A stretch of DNA of 64,000 nucleotides from Symbiodinium natans (GCA_905221605.1 CAJNDS010002392.1:250001-314000), one strand, 5' to 3'; positions 42,732-52,055 are shown, counted from the stretch's first letter. The notes: generated by a model from the letters alone, not told the origin. Numbers and translations are program-made.

Positions 42732-42996
42732 AAAAAAATCTGCTCATGTGTATCTCCAAATTGATCTTCTTGCTTGAGAGTTTAGTCGAGTGGGAAAGGT
42801 GCTGGAGCAAGCAGGAAACCCTGAAGAGTTCTGTGCAGCCCTGCTGGGAGGAAGACCTCCTGTGTATACATGCATATGTTGACAGCCAGAGATGTCCTTG
42901 CTTGCACATAGCTCTGACTGCATGCATGCTTACCTCTGCCTGCAGACTTGTCGGCTCGAGCTTGTGTATACAGCCTAGGATTTTTTTTGTGAGAGC

Positions 42997-44163
42997 ATGG
43001 CTGGGAAGGAGCGAGCCAAAAACACAGCTTCGCCGAAAGAAGTTGCGAAGCTGATGCGAGGTGCGAACTAGACCAAACTGCCTCCGGAGTCGGAGTACAT
43101 GATAGCAGACACGAGCAAGGTCATCGAGACGTTCGAAGACTTCCTGAAAGACCTTCTCCTGGCCACCCCTCGTCCGACAGAGAAGCTTCTACTTCAAGCT
43201 TGCAAGCTAGTTTTCGAGCACACATCCAAGTCCGACTGCAAAAGCTTCGCCCAGCAGTTGGTGCGATGTGTTCAGCATGTCCGAGAATGCAAAAGTGTGA
43301 CTTCGGGGAAGAAGACACCGGAAGCAGTTTGGCGGGTCCTGCAAGTGATGAAGGCGAACAAGGACCAACCATGCAGACGGCTTTCTACAACCTCGGTGAG
43401 CTCAGCAGCCAGCCCTTCAGCTGTGGATTCGAAGCCGAGTCCCGAGCCCATGGTCGAGAAAGTGAGCCTTGCCAGTAAGGCCGAACTGAGCCCTGGCAGC
43501 AAGGTACGACATGCCTACGGTCTCGCAACCAGTCGCACAATGCAGAAAGAGGAGGATGGAGAGGACTTGCTGGAGGTCGTGGCTGTGCAGTCCTCGCAGA
43601 GCTTGCACTCCATCGCGAGCTCGGGCGAGGAGGTGTCTCCTGAAAAGGAAGGCGAAATGGAGGACGTGCCTCCTGCAGCTGACTTCAAGGACTACTTTGA
43701 TGCTGGTCGTGGCTGCCATGTGAGGGCCTTTGCCTCAGGCAAGCTCGAGGAGCTGACTGCTCCGGTACGTCGGGTGACCGGCAAGAAAGTCCTGAAGGCT
43801 GCCCTGAAGACCAAGCCTGCTGCCGGGCAGGTGAAGAAGAAGCCGGCAGGTGCAGAGACAGCAGAAGTGCCCAAGTCGTCAGAGGTGGATGTCCAAGCTG
43901 CACAGTTGGCGGAGGCGAAGCAGCAGGAGGAAACCATCTTGCATTTCGTCCGGAAGAGCACTGCCAAGAAGCCCCCGAGGACATATGTGACTGCTTGCTA
44001 CTGTGACGGGTCCAAGCATAGGCAGAAACTCATCGTAGAATTTCAAGCAGCCAAGTATGCCGATCATGTCGAGAAAGCTGCGAAAGCAGTGAAGCGAATC
44101 CAAAAGGATAAGCTCACTTTCAATCGTGCCCGGCAGCTGAAATTCGCATTGGCAGAGGACTGA
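42997..44163 (+). CDS. transposon cargo protein 1, with an in-frame TAG near the N-terminus
   Basis: The open frame from ATG 43099 encodes 354 residues ending at 44163. In the same frame a further ATG at 42997 begins MAGKERAKNTASPKEVAKLM, stopped by TAG at 43069-43071, and the frame then continues TKLPPESEYMIADTSKVIET. The composition looks continuous across the TAG, so this may be a nonsense mutation or a readthrough site; otherwise translation starts at 43099. The protein has a helical N-terminal part with QLVRCVQHVRECKS (about residues 20-90), a Ser/Pro/Glu-rich linker, a Lys/Ala-rich stretch (about 240-275), and a basic C-terminal block containing YCDGSKHRQKLIVEF. The last 60 residues are conserved-looking and could bind nucleic acid. 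I do not recognise the family. As the first gene of the element it is a candidate accessory (TnpA-like) protein; that is inference from position only. Confidence 0.6.
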
Positions 44164-44254
44164 TCGATTTTGACTCGATCTTGTCTCGCCTGGAATAGGG
44201 CAGTTTTGGCATCAGGTGCTCGCACAAATCGTCGGCCTTGCATGTTTGGTGTGC

Positions 44255-44294
44255 AGGAGGGGTTCTCCTAGCTCTTTAGGAGGACCTCTCCTAC
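44255..44294. repeat. paired hairpin between cargo genes 1 and 2
   Basis: GCAGGAGGGGTTCTCCTAGC followed by TTTAGGAGGACCTCTCCT. Same family as 42697-42731. Confidence 0.65.
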
Positions 44295-44434
44295 CTTGAG
44301 CTTGAATGGCAGGGCAGGTCAGCTGCATGCATGCTTCCTGTTGCAAATACCTATGCTCCATGCAGGAAGGTTTGGGCTCCAAAAATTAGAAGGTCAGACT
44401 TGTCCCTGGAACCTATATAGCTTGGCTCCCCGGC

Positions 44435-44743
44435 ATGGATCTGGGGGCGATGACGGATGCCCAAGTTCGCGAGTGGCTTCGAAGCTTGCCGAACTACCAG
44501 GTGCTTCGTTTGCACGAGCTGGTCATGGAACAGATGCCTCGTCCTGCTGCACCAGCTCCAAAAGGACCATGCTCGCACTGCCAATCGAGGCTGTGTACTC
44601 GGAGGACTGCATGCGAAGATCATGTCGGCAGATGCTCCTGCCACGTGTGCTACAAGGACTGGAAGCACAGCCGTCCCAAAGGTGGCAAGGGTGGGCATGG
44701 AGCCTCAGGCTCAAGTTTCCCACTTCCTGCTGCAGGCCATTAA
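44435..44743 (+). CDS. transposon cargo protein 2, small Cys-rich protein
   Basis: 102 codons from ATG 44435. After MDLGAMTDAQVREWLRSLPN, a helical N-terminal part, there is a Cys/His cluster at about residues 46-73: C-x2-C (CSHC), then CTRRTACEDHVGRCSCHVC. It ends in a Gly/Lys/Ser-rich tail. This arrangement could bind one or two zinc ions. A 22-bp direct repeat lies at 44465-44486 and again just after the stop (44756-44777), both containing CGCGAGTGGCTTCGAAGCTT. Family not recognised; a DNA- or RNA-binding helper of the element is possible. Confidence 0.5.
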   Translation: MDLGAMTDAQVREWLRSLPNYQVLRLHELVMEQMPRPAAPAPKGPCSHCQSRLCTRRTACEDHVGRCSCHVCYKDWKHSRPKGGKGGHGASGSSFPLPAAGH

Positions 44744-45159
44744 GAGCCTGCACGTTTCGCGAGTGGCTTCGAAGCTTAAAAGAAGAACACACACCCTCTG
44801 ATTTGCCGATGAAATACTTTTAGGTAGATACGAAATTTCAGATTTGTTTTCCGTTTGCTTAACATGTTTTCATTTAAGAGGTTCTGTGGCAGATCTGCTT
44901 GCTGGAGTGACTCATGCATGAGAGTGTGCAGTGCATGCAGAGTAGGAGGAGATGCTGTGAGGTGCAGTGCAGGTGAGACTTGTCTGCCAGCCAGCTTCTC
45001 GGCCCAAGCTAAAGCCTTCAGTGCAGCCCCAGACCTCTGTCTGCCACAAGCAGGGATGTCTTGGCATCATCAGTCAGGTTCTGGTTCTGGTGTCGCTTGG
45101 CTGCATTAGTTTTGGCTGCATTTTGTGTGCTCAGATTGTTGCCCAGGGTTCTCTGCAGT

Positions 45160-46610
45160 CCTGTCGCTGAGGGGTGGGGCTCCAGCTGGAAGGATCGTGG
45201 CCACGACAAGAAGGGTGAAGGCTCCCAGTGGTGGAAGAAGGACGACGACCCGTGGGACGAGGACCCCAATGACATGTCCGGCATCGATGTGAGAAAGTGC
45301 AAGAAATGCAAGCACAACTGGTCCTATGTGCGGGAGGGTGGCTGCCTAAACACAAAGTGCAACATGTCAGCATCCAGATTTCAGGAGGCTCTCCTTCACT
45401 CTAGGAGGGTCTCCTTCAAGTTGAGCCTTGCAGTTTTTAGGAGGTTCTCCTGTATAGGAGGGTCTCCTGTATAGGAGGGTCTCCTCGCTAAGGTGAGCTC
45501 TACATCTACTCGGCCAACCGAGAGAACCTCTGGGATCCCTACAGCAAGGGCAGTGGAGGCCGGTGGGACCTGAAGGAGTTTGCCAACTACATTGAGCCCA
45601 CCTTGGCGAAGAAGAAGAAGAACAGGGGCAAGCAGCGAAAGGTGTGGTGGGCCAAGGTCAAGGGGTGGAAGGATGCCGGTGAGCCGGAGTTTCAGCCACC
45701 GAGTGATGAAGAGGAAGAAGATCCAGGCCAAGAGGTCCAAGAGCAAGCCGAAGCGGTGCCTTTCCGGCAGAAAGACTTTCAGAGTTTCCTGTGTTGCTTG
45801 TGTTTTCTTTGTTCCCGCGAAGCCAAGGCCCAGCAGCACCCGAAGCCCAAGGCCAGGCCCCTGGTTATCCCGAAGAACCCTCCACCGGCTACTGGGCTGC
45901 ACTGTGTGGCTACACTGTTGTGTCTGCATAGAGACATGCATGTGCTTTGTGTGCTCTCTCACACGAGGCACCTCCAGAGAAGAGGGGCAGGAGCTGCGAA
46001 GCAGCAGAGAAGAGGAGGGACGGGTCGCCAGCCTCCATGCGGAGCTATCAGAGCTGGACCAAAGTGGATGGCGAGCCGGACGAGGATACATGCAGAAGTG
46101 TTCGCACAGGAGGCTCTCCTGTCGAGGAGGGCCTCCTTCTTAGTTCGTTCGAAGCTTTTGCCCTTTGCCCTTGTCTGCTCATGAGGAGACCGGTCCCCCC
46201 AGTAAGATTGCCAAGACGAAGCCAGCCTGGGAATGCTCCTTGGCCAGCAATAGTTGAGGTCCTGTTGCTTGTGTGCTGCCAAACAAGCAAGCCACTCCCC
46301 GGCAGGGCTTGGGGACAGCCAGCCGGTTGCCGTGGATGATGAGGGTCCCGAGGCAATTTGTTATTGTGAAGGGGATGATTTTGTTTCGGGTTTGTTATCC
46401 ATGCAGCCTCTTGGTCAGGCCAGTGGTCCACCAGCTCCCGAGGAGGCAGCAGGCCCAGCTGCACTACTTATGCTTTTAAATTCAGTTGCAGGAGGGCTTC
46501 TCCTATTGAGGAGGAGCACTCCTTTTTTTTGGTTTTGGCAGGCCGTGGTGACCAAGCCGATGCCCATGATCCCAGGACTACAGTGGAAGCCATGCTCTGC
46601 AGTGCATTGC
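45160..46610 (+). CDS. transposon cargo protein 3, multi-exon, basic/acidic with a Cys4 motif
   Basis: Several coding-like blocks in changing frames suggest one gene of at least four exons. Exon a (about 45166-45380) contains KKDDDPWDEDPNDMSGIDVR and then a Cys motif CKKC-x11-C-x4-C. Exon b (about 45493-45780) contains ELYIYSANRENLWDPYSKGS and LAKKKKNRGKQRKVWWAKVK, then an acidic run EEEEDPGQ. Exon c (about 45823-45890) contains KPKARPLVIPKNPP. Exon d (about 45964-46090) contains SYQSWTKVDGEPDEDT. A further block (46262-46480) reads VAVDDEGPEAICYCEGDDF. Acceptors such as CTAAG|GTGAGCTC and CACGAG|GCACC fit the AG|G rule. Hairpin copies sit in or beside the putative introns. The 3' end runs into telomere-like repeats at 46616, so the gene may be truncated. 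Function unknown; the Cys4 motif may be a zinc ribbon. Confidence 0.45.
45383..45485. repeat. cluster of AGGAGG/CTCCT hairpins in a putative intron
   Basis: Three or four copies in a row (CAGGAGGCTCTCCTTCACTC; TAGGAGGGTCTCC; AGGAGGTTCTCCTGTATAGG and two more GTATAGGAGGGTCTCCT units). The last two are a direct tandem duplication. Confidence 0.75.
46107..46141. repeat. paired hairpin with TTCGTTCG tail
   Basis: CAGGAGGCTCTCCTGTCGAG followed by GAGGGCCTCCTTCTTAGTTCGTTCG. The tail is shared with the copy at 49843-49885. Confidence 0.7.
46490..46522. repeat. paired hairpin
   Basis: CAGGAGGGCTTCTCCTATTG then AGGAGGAGCACTCCT, directly after the last coding-like block of cargo gene 3. Confidence 0.65.
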
Positions 46611-46615
46611 ATAAA

Positions 46616-46757
46616 CTTAGGGTTTAGGGTTTAGGGTTGAGGGTTTAGGGGTTAGGGTTTAGGGTTTAGGGTTTAGGGGTTAGGGTTAGGGTTTCGGGTT
46701 TCGGGTTTAGGGTTTAGGGTTTAGGGTTTAGGGTTTAGGGTTTAGGGTTTAGGGTTT
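46616..46757 (+). repeat. TTTAGGG array inside the transposon
   Basis: About 19 units, with TTGAGGG, GGGGTTAGGG and TTTCGGG variants at 46635-46700 and clean units after. It interrupts the coding-like sequence of cargo gene 3. Confidence 0.92.
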
Positions 46758-47003
46758 GTCCGTGTCTTGTTTTTGGAGGAAGCAGAAGACAGATTGAGCC
46801 TCGTCGGTGCACCAGCTGAGAGCTGCTTGTCATGCAAGCCAAGCAAGTACAAAGATTGTGTCAAGACTTCTGCAGCTTGTGTCAGTTCGTGACAGTTCAC
46901 GTGTGATCCAGGCTTAGCAGCATCATCTTCCGGAGCTTCGCTCAGGCAGCATGCAGATCCGAGGTGGAGCGCGCAAAAAGAATAGTGTGTCTGGAGTTCG
47001 TTC

Positions 47004-47177
47004 GAGTGCCACTGGCGAGGGAACCTGTTCAAAAAACGTTAAAATTTTTAACGTTTTTTTAACAATTTTTAACATGGATTTAGAAGGCAAACTAAAGGAA
47101 AAGGCTGTTAAAAATTATGTTAAAAAAAGTTAAAAATTTTAACGTTTTTTGAACGGGTTTCGTCGACAGTGGCACTC
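47004..47177. mobile_element. 174-bp inverted-repeat element
   Basis: The left arm (GAGTGCCACTGGCGAG ... TTCAAAAAACGTTAAAATTT) is complementary to the right arm (AAATTTTAACGTTTTTTGAA ... GTGGCACTC) over about 50 bp with a few mismatches. TTC flanks both sides (47001-47003 inferred and 47178-47180). Its interior is A/T-rich with more GTTAAAAATT words. It has no ORF of note and looks like a MITE nested in the large transposon. Confidence 0.8.
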
Positions 47178-47199
47178 TTCAGGCTTTCGAGTATGGGCC

Positions 47200-48000
47200 T
47201 TGTGGTTTAGGGTTTAGTCTTTAGGGTAGACCCTAGGGTCTAGGGTTTAGGGTTTAGGGTTAAGGCTTGAGGCCTCAGGGTTTGGGCCCCTAAACCCGAA
47301 ACCCTGAGCCCAAACCCTTCAACCCAAACCCTGAACCTTAAACCCCAGACCCTAAACCTTAAACCTTAAAGCTTAAACGCCAGACCCCTAAACCTTAAAC
47401 CTTAAACCCTAAACCCTAAATCTTAAACCCCTAACCCTAAAAAACCCTAAACCTTAAACCTTAAACCCGACACCCTAAACTCCAAACCCTGAACCCTAAA
47501 TCCTAAGCCCTAAACTCTGAACCCTAAACCCTGACCCTAAACCCGAATCTAGACCCTAAGCACTAACCCCTAAACCCGAAACCCTGAGCCCAAACCCTTC
47601 AACCCAAACCCTGGGCCCTAAAGCCTAAGCATAAAACCCCAAACCCTGAAGGCCTAAACCCTTAACCCCGAACCCTAAACCCTAGCCCCTAAGGCCTAAA
47701 CCCGGCAACAGGAACCCGAGACTTAGTGCTTAGGGTCTAGGGTTTCGGGTTTAGGGTCAGGGTTTAGGGTTCAGAGTGCAGGGCTTAGGATTTAGGGTTC
47801 AGGGTTTGGAGTTTAGGGTGTCGGGTTTAAGGTTTAAGGTTTAGGGTTTAGGGTTAGGGGTTTCAGATTTAGGGTTTAGGGTTTAAGGTTTAAGGTTTAG
47901 GGGTCTGGTGTTTAAGCTCTAAGGTTTAAGCTTTAGGGTCTGGGGTTTAAGGTTCAGCACCCTAGGACCCTAAACCCGACACCCTACACAACCCCCCCCC
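47200..48000. repeat. degenerate telomere-like block in opposed orientations
   Basis: TTTAGGG-like words at 47205-47285, CCCTAAA-like at 47286-47705, TTTAGGG-like at 47725-47955. The segment 47286-47330 (CCTAAACCCGAAACCCTGAG ...) is nearly repeated at 47569-47615. There is also partial mirror symmetry: 47380-47530 is close to the complement of 47795-47900. Confidence 0.8.
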
Positions 48001-48007
48001 CCCGGTG

Positions 48008-48290
48008 TGTTTATGTATACATATATATATATATATCATATGTGTATACTTAAATACATATATATATATATTGATGTATATATATATATATATACATATC
48101 TATATATTTGCAGATAGCATATATATATATATATAAATAAATACATAAATCGATAAATAACCCAAAATCGACATACACAGAAATATACATGTGTATGCAT
48201 ACATATCTCTATATCTGTATATATATATATATATGTACATATATATGTATATATATATATGTACGTGTACAACTGTATAGATATGTACGT
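48008..48290. repeat. (TA)n/(TATG)n compound microsatellite
   Basis: A poly-C run at 47992-48003 is followed by about 280 bp of TA-rich simple sequence. Tyr/Ile-rich ORFs here are artefacts. Confidence 0.95.
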
Positions 48291-48383
48291 GGAAACATGT
48301 ATACAAACTTTCTCTCTCTGTGTCTGGTGCTCTTTCTCTATCTTTCTTTTTTTTTCCTCAGTACGGGATGCAGCATCAGGTGT

Positions 48384-48419
48384 AGGAGTGGCCTCCTGCG
48401 ACACAAGGAGGCCACTCCT
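48384..48419. repeat. perfect hairpin AGGAGTGGCCTCCT
   Basis: A 14-bp arm AGGAGTGGCCTCCT, loop GCGACACA, and exact complement AGGAGGCCACTCCT. It lies 105 bp before the start of cargo gene 4. Confidence 0.85.
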
Positions 48420-48523
48420 TCAAAGCCCAGACATACTCTGGCCGACAATGCCCATCAGTGCCCAGAGTGCTCAAAGGTACCGGTTCCCTCGTGCTCCACT
48501 TTAGAAGAACTCGCTTGCTTGCA

Positions 48524-49658
48524 ATGGTTAAGACGGCTAAGCCTGCGACCTCCTCGGGCAAGTTTGCTGCAAAAGCAGTGAAGAGGGAGCCCAAGGCCGC
48601 TGCCAAGAGGACGGCCAAGGCGCCCACACCCAAGTCGCAAGCAGTGAAGACCGAGCCAACAGAAGCAGTGGGCAAGATCGGCATGGAGAGAGGCCAGCTG
48701 TCGGGACTGCTGACCTCGCTGTCCTACCAGTGCAAGGCCAAGAAAGCCACCCCCGAGCACAGAGCAGCAGCAGCGAAGATCCTCAGCGACTACAAGGCAG
48801 CAGACGTGAGTGGCAAGAGCAAGATCTTGGAGAAGCTTGTGCAGAGTGGCATGCACTGCTTGGACTGGGCCAACGAGCTGACGAAGAACACGGAGGTTCA
48901 ACACGAGGAAGCGAATGAGTTTCTGAAAGGCTTCATGACCCGGTGGCTTGGCTGCAGTAATATTTCTTTTTGTTGGGTGTGGGTTGGTGCCTTCACAGAT
49001 TTGGTCGCAGAGGTCCAAAATCCTGGAGCTCAATGGCCTGAACGAAAGCAACCTTTCAGAGCAGGTGGCAGCCGACACCTTGCAGGACCTCCTGAGAGAG
49101 TCCGAGGAAAGGTTCAAGCACACCAGGCAAGAGCAGCCGCACAAGAACAAACTCCTGCATCGCTACTTCTACAAGATGCAGAAGGAGAGCACAGAGAGAG
49201 ACTCTGCCACCGACACGACTCGGCACAGTCAGACGGGAACCATGGATGGTGAATTGGGCTCGTTGATGGATGCCTTCGGCAGTGGTGCCACTTCCAGCAT
49301 TGAGGTGGACATGAAGGGTGCCTTCAACAAGAACGTCCTGCTGCTTAAGCAGTACAAGCCGAAGCTCAACAAGCTGCACCAGGAAGGCCTCGATATCTCC
49401 AGTATTCTGCTCAGTCTGTCCCCGGAGATGTACTCCCAGATCTGCCAGGACATCGACAAGAAGATGCAGACCCTGGAGGAATTCAGCACAAAGCTGAGAC
49501 AAAGCACGGCTACCATGAACCGTGTGGATCCGGCGGACAGCAGTGTGGACCTCGAGAAGCTGGTGAAGACCACAGGTGACTTGATCACCGAGTGCGAACA
49601 GCACCAGAACGTGGTCGCAGGCTTTCTGAAGCAGTGGAAAGGGGTCGCCGGCATCTAG
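48524..49658 (+). CDS. transposon cargo protein 4 (two exons)
   Basis: Exon 1 runs from ATG 48524 to about 48940 and exon 2 from about 48999 to the TAG ending at 49658; together about 355 residues. The N-terminus is Lys/Ala-rich and very basic (MVKTAKPATSSGKFAAKAVK and on), like a DNA-binding tail. The rest is helical with heptad-like spacing: GQLSGLLTSLSYQCKAKKAT, ILEKLVQSGMHCLDWANELT, then in exon 2 RSKILELNGLNESNLSEQVA and DISSILLSLSPEMYSQICQD. The two exons are in different frames; the 60-bp interval has pyrimidine-rich TTTCTTTTTGTTGG and CTTCACAG or TCGCAG as acceptors, though the exact donor is not resolved. I do not recognise the family. Position just upstream of the transposase suggests a partner in transposition, by inference. 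Confidence 0.65.
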
Positions 49659-49842
49659 TTTTTCTAGCATCGGCCAGAGGCGACATTTTGCAACGTTCCC
49701 CTGCAGGGAATGGTCGTCCAACAACCAGCAAGATGCAATCGCATGCTTGCTACATCGTACAGAGCTTTGGAGCTGCAACCTTCCGTGCAGTGGAGTTAAA
49801 AAATCGGAGCCTGCATGCATGTTTTGCAGATAGCACACAGGC

Positions 49843-49870
49843 AGGCCCTCCTGTCGAGGAGGGCCCTCCT
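49843..49870. repeat. paired hairpin upstream of the transposase gene
   Basis: AGGCCCTCCTGTCGAGGAGG-GCCCTCCT followed by TACTTCGTTCGTTC, matching the copy at 46107-46141. Confidence 0.75.
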
Positions 49871-49906
49871 TACTTCGTTCGTTCTATGCAGCATTCCATG
49901 CGAATC

Positions 49907-49928
49907 CTGCCAGCCATTTTGGCTTCAG
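49907..49928 (+). promoter_or_regulatory. relict spliced-leader sequence
   Basis: AGCCATTTTGGCT at 49912-49924 is identical to positions 6-18 of the dinoflagellate 22-nt spliced leader, and AG at 49927-49928 matches its end. The outer bases are diverged. It stands 12 bp before the ATG at 49940. In dinoflagellates such relics are known to mark genes that came back into the genome from trans-spliced mRNA. Confidence 0.55.
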
Positions 49929-49939
49929 ATGCTACGGCC

Positions 49940-51792
49940 ATGGATAAGAAAAGACCTGTGGCTGACTTGGACAATGTCCCGAACAAGCGACGTTTCAGAG
50001 TGGATGCACTGGACCTCTTTGTGAGTGGGGACGTCTCCGGCATGAGAGCTCAGAGACTCTTCCACCATGCAGCCCTTGCAGGCTCTGCACATGTGCAGGA
50101 TCTGGCGAAGCCGGAGGGATGCAAAAACTCCCACCGCGACCTTTTGCGAAAGGCCCTCAAGAGTAGCCTCTGGCCAAAGCCTTACGAAACAGAAGTCCTG
50201 GGATGGGATGTAAAGTCTGGAACAGAGAAGACCATGAGGTTGGCATATTACTTGCCCCACGAGATGGTGCATGCCATGCTGCAAGTCAGCGAGTCCTCGG
50301 ACATAGTGGCGCTGCAAGAAGAGACTCTGCCAAGCAGACAGGACTTGTTAGAGCACTTGAGGGGTTTCGAGACCCAATTTGGTCTCAGGGATGTGGTGGC
50401 TCTGGGCCTTTGGATGGATGGCGTCCCATTCAACCACGACAGGTCGCAGAGTCTGGAATGCATCAGCATGAACTTCCCAAGCCTCCCGAAAGAGTATCAG
50501 GACGTACGTTTACCAGTCACTTGCTTCCCCAAGTTTTTCCTTGCGAAAGGAAAGACATGGGATTCGGTCTTGAAGCCCATAGTGTGGAGCATGCGGTGCT
50601 TGCTCTTCGGTCGCTTCCCACAGCAGAGACATGACAACAAGCCTTTCACACAGGACGATGCTGCAAGGAAACGATTAGCCGGAAGTGCGATCGGCATGCA
50701 TTGTGCTCTGTCGGAAGTCAGAGGGGACTGGTCCATGTTCAAAGACGTGCTGCGATTCCCTGGATGGCAAGGAAAGGGCCCCATATGTTTTCTATGTTCA
50801 TGTACTTTAGCAACCTTGCACGATGTTGGGTCGGATGCAGCATGGAGGACGGTGTTTTGAAAATTTCACTTCGCCTCATGTTCAGGAGGTCCTCCTATTG
50901 TGAGGAGGGTCTCCTTCAAAGTGTCCATGTGTTTGTTTCTCTGTGTCTTGCTCATGCCTGCAGGTAGCAGCGACTGACCCCAGAGCAGTTTCTTCAGAGG
51001 CAGCGAGACGAAGGCCATGAACCTAGTGTTCTCTTCTCGTCGCCGGGCTTCAAGAGCACGTGCTGCAAGTGGGATTGGTTGCATGCAGTGGATCTGGGGA
51101 TAAGTCAGGACTTCCTCGGAGCCTGCTTCAAGCATGTGGCCGAGACCTACATGCCAGGAGCCAGCTTCAACGGGCAGTGCAATGAACTGTTCAAGCAGAT
51201 GCAGACCTTCTACAAGCGGGTAGAAGCGGAAGATCGACTGAACACCCTCACTCCCGGCATGCTACAAAAAGACAAGAAGGCTAAGAAAAGAAGCTGGCCC
51301 AAGCTTCGTGCCAAGGCAGGGGAGACCAGAGCCTTGGTTCCTTTTTGCAGGGAGCTCGTGGAGAAGTACTGTGTCACCGACTCCGACATGGAGGTGACCA
51401 TGCGACGTGCTGCGAGGGTTCTGGAAAGCTGCTACGACTGTCTTCATGACAGTGTCTGGAAAAGAGAGGCTCTGGAAGCCCGAGCTCGCAGGTTTGCAGT
51501 TCTCTTCGTCAAGCTAACCTCGCTGCCGGAGCAGAAGCTTTTCCGGGCCAAGCCAAAGCTTCATGCCTTTCTTGAAATTGCTGCCTCGCCTGCGAACCCA
51601 CGAAGAACGTGGTCGTACCGGGACGAATCGTTTGGGCACACATTGTCGAAGCATGCTGTTCGCAGGGGCGGGGAGTTCAGCATGCTCGGAGTTTCAAGGG
51701 CAATGTTGCAGAAGTTTGCAGCAAGCAATCCAAAACCACCACTTTTGCGAGCCAGCTCAGTCAAAAAAAGGCTTCAGACCGTGCTTTATTAG
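49940..51792 (+). CDS. DDE transposase-like protein, CACTA/CMC type (two exons)
   Basis: Exon 1 spans 49940 to about 50800 and exon 2 about 50968-51792; together about 560 residues. The start is ATG 49940 (MDKKRPVADLDNVPNKRRFR, a nuclear-signal-like basic start). Exon 1 contains LGLWMDGVPFNHDRSQS (candidate first catalytic Asp, codon 50417), then GDWSMFKDVLRFPGWQGKGP followed by C-x2-C (CFLC). Exon 2 contains FKSTCCKWDWLHAVDLGISQ (His and candidate second Asp), later RTWSYRDESFGHTLSKHAVR (candidate Glu). The order D-G, CxxC, then D-xLH-xxDLG parallels tnp2-type transposases of CACTA elements. The exon 2 frame is open only from 50968 because TAG precedes it, so the acceptor is AG at 50966-50967 or shortly after; a hairpin pair (50884-50916) lies in the intron. 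It ends 236 bp before the right TIR. The assignment is by motif order, not by alignment. Confidence 0.62.
50884..50916. repeat. paired hairpin in the transposase intron
   Basis: CAGGAGGTCCTCCTATTGTG followed by AGGAGGGTCTCCT. Confidence 0.7.
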
Positions 51793-51835
51793 CCTCTGTC
51801 ACGAGACATCATCTTGCATGTACCACACCAAAAAC

Positions 51836-52017
51836 CTTTAATTAAGAACGCACCAAAAAAACCTCTAATTAAGGCAAAAGCGCTTCTTCGAACCGCACAA
51901 CTCTTAATTAAGGCGAAAAACCTTCTAATTAAGGTTTGGTTTTACACTTTAACCTTTAATTAAGCTAATATCCTTTGTTTAAGGGCTGATTTCAGCGGGT
52001 TTTTTTTTAATTAAGGG
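51836..52017. promoter_or_regulatory. right subterminal TTAATTAA motifs
   Basis: Six copies of (T/C)TAATTAAG within 180 bp (at about 51838, 51865, 51905, 51928, 51957 and 52007), in both spellings CTTTAATTAAG and TCTAATTAAGG. Their density matches subterminal repeats of CACTA-like elements. Confidence 0.7.
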
Positions 52018-52027
52018 TCTTTCTTAA

Positions 52028-52055
52028 ATTTAAAGACTTTTGGAGTCTCTGGGTA
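52028..52055 (-). repeat. right terminal inverted repeat (28 bp)
   Basis: Exact complement of 42275-42302. Confidence 0.92.

Larger units (their letters stand above)
42275..52055 (+). mobile_element. large DNA transposon with terminal inverted repeats and gene cargo
   Basis: A perfect 28-bp inverted repeat bounds this 9.8-kb segment: 42275-42302 (starting TACCCAGAGACTCCAAAAGT) and 52028-52055 (its exact complement). If the outer TA is taken as the target, the element itself starts CCCAGAG and ends CTCTGGG with a TA duplication. Subterminal TTAATTAA motifs crowd both ends. Inside are a DDE-transposase-like gene and four further genes, all on +, plus paired AGGAGG/CCTCCT hairpins. This layout (TIRs, subterminal repeats, transposase, accessory gene) is that of CACTA-type elements, although the ends do not read CACTA. 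Telomere-like DNA (46616-48000) and a small element (47004-47177) lie inside it, so it may no longer be active. Confidence 0.72.

Noticed and set aside
42352-42927. 191-codon minus-strand ORF at the left end of the transposon
   Set aside because: It spans a GT microsatellite, a hairpin repeat and the subterminal region, has no domain, and opposes the direction of all other genes.
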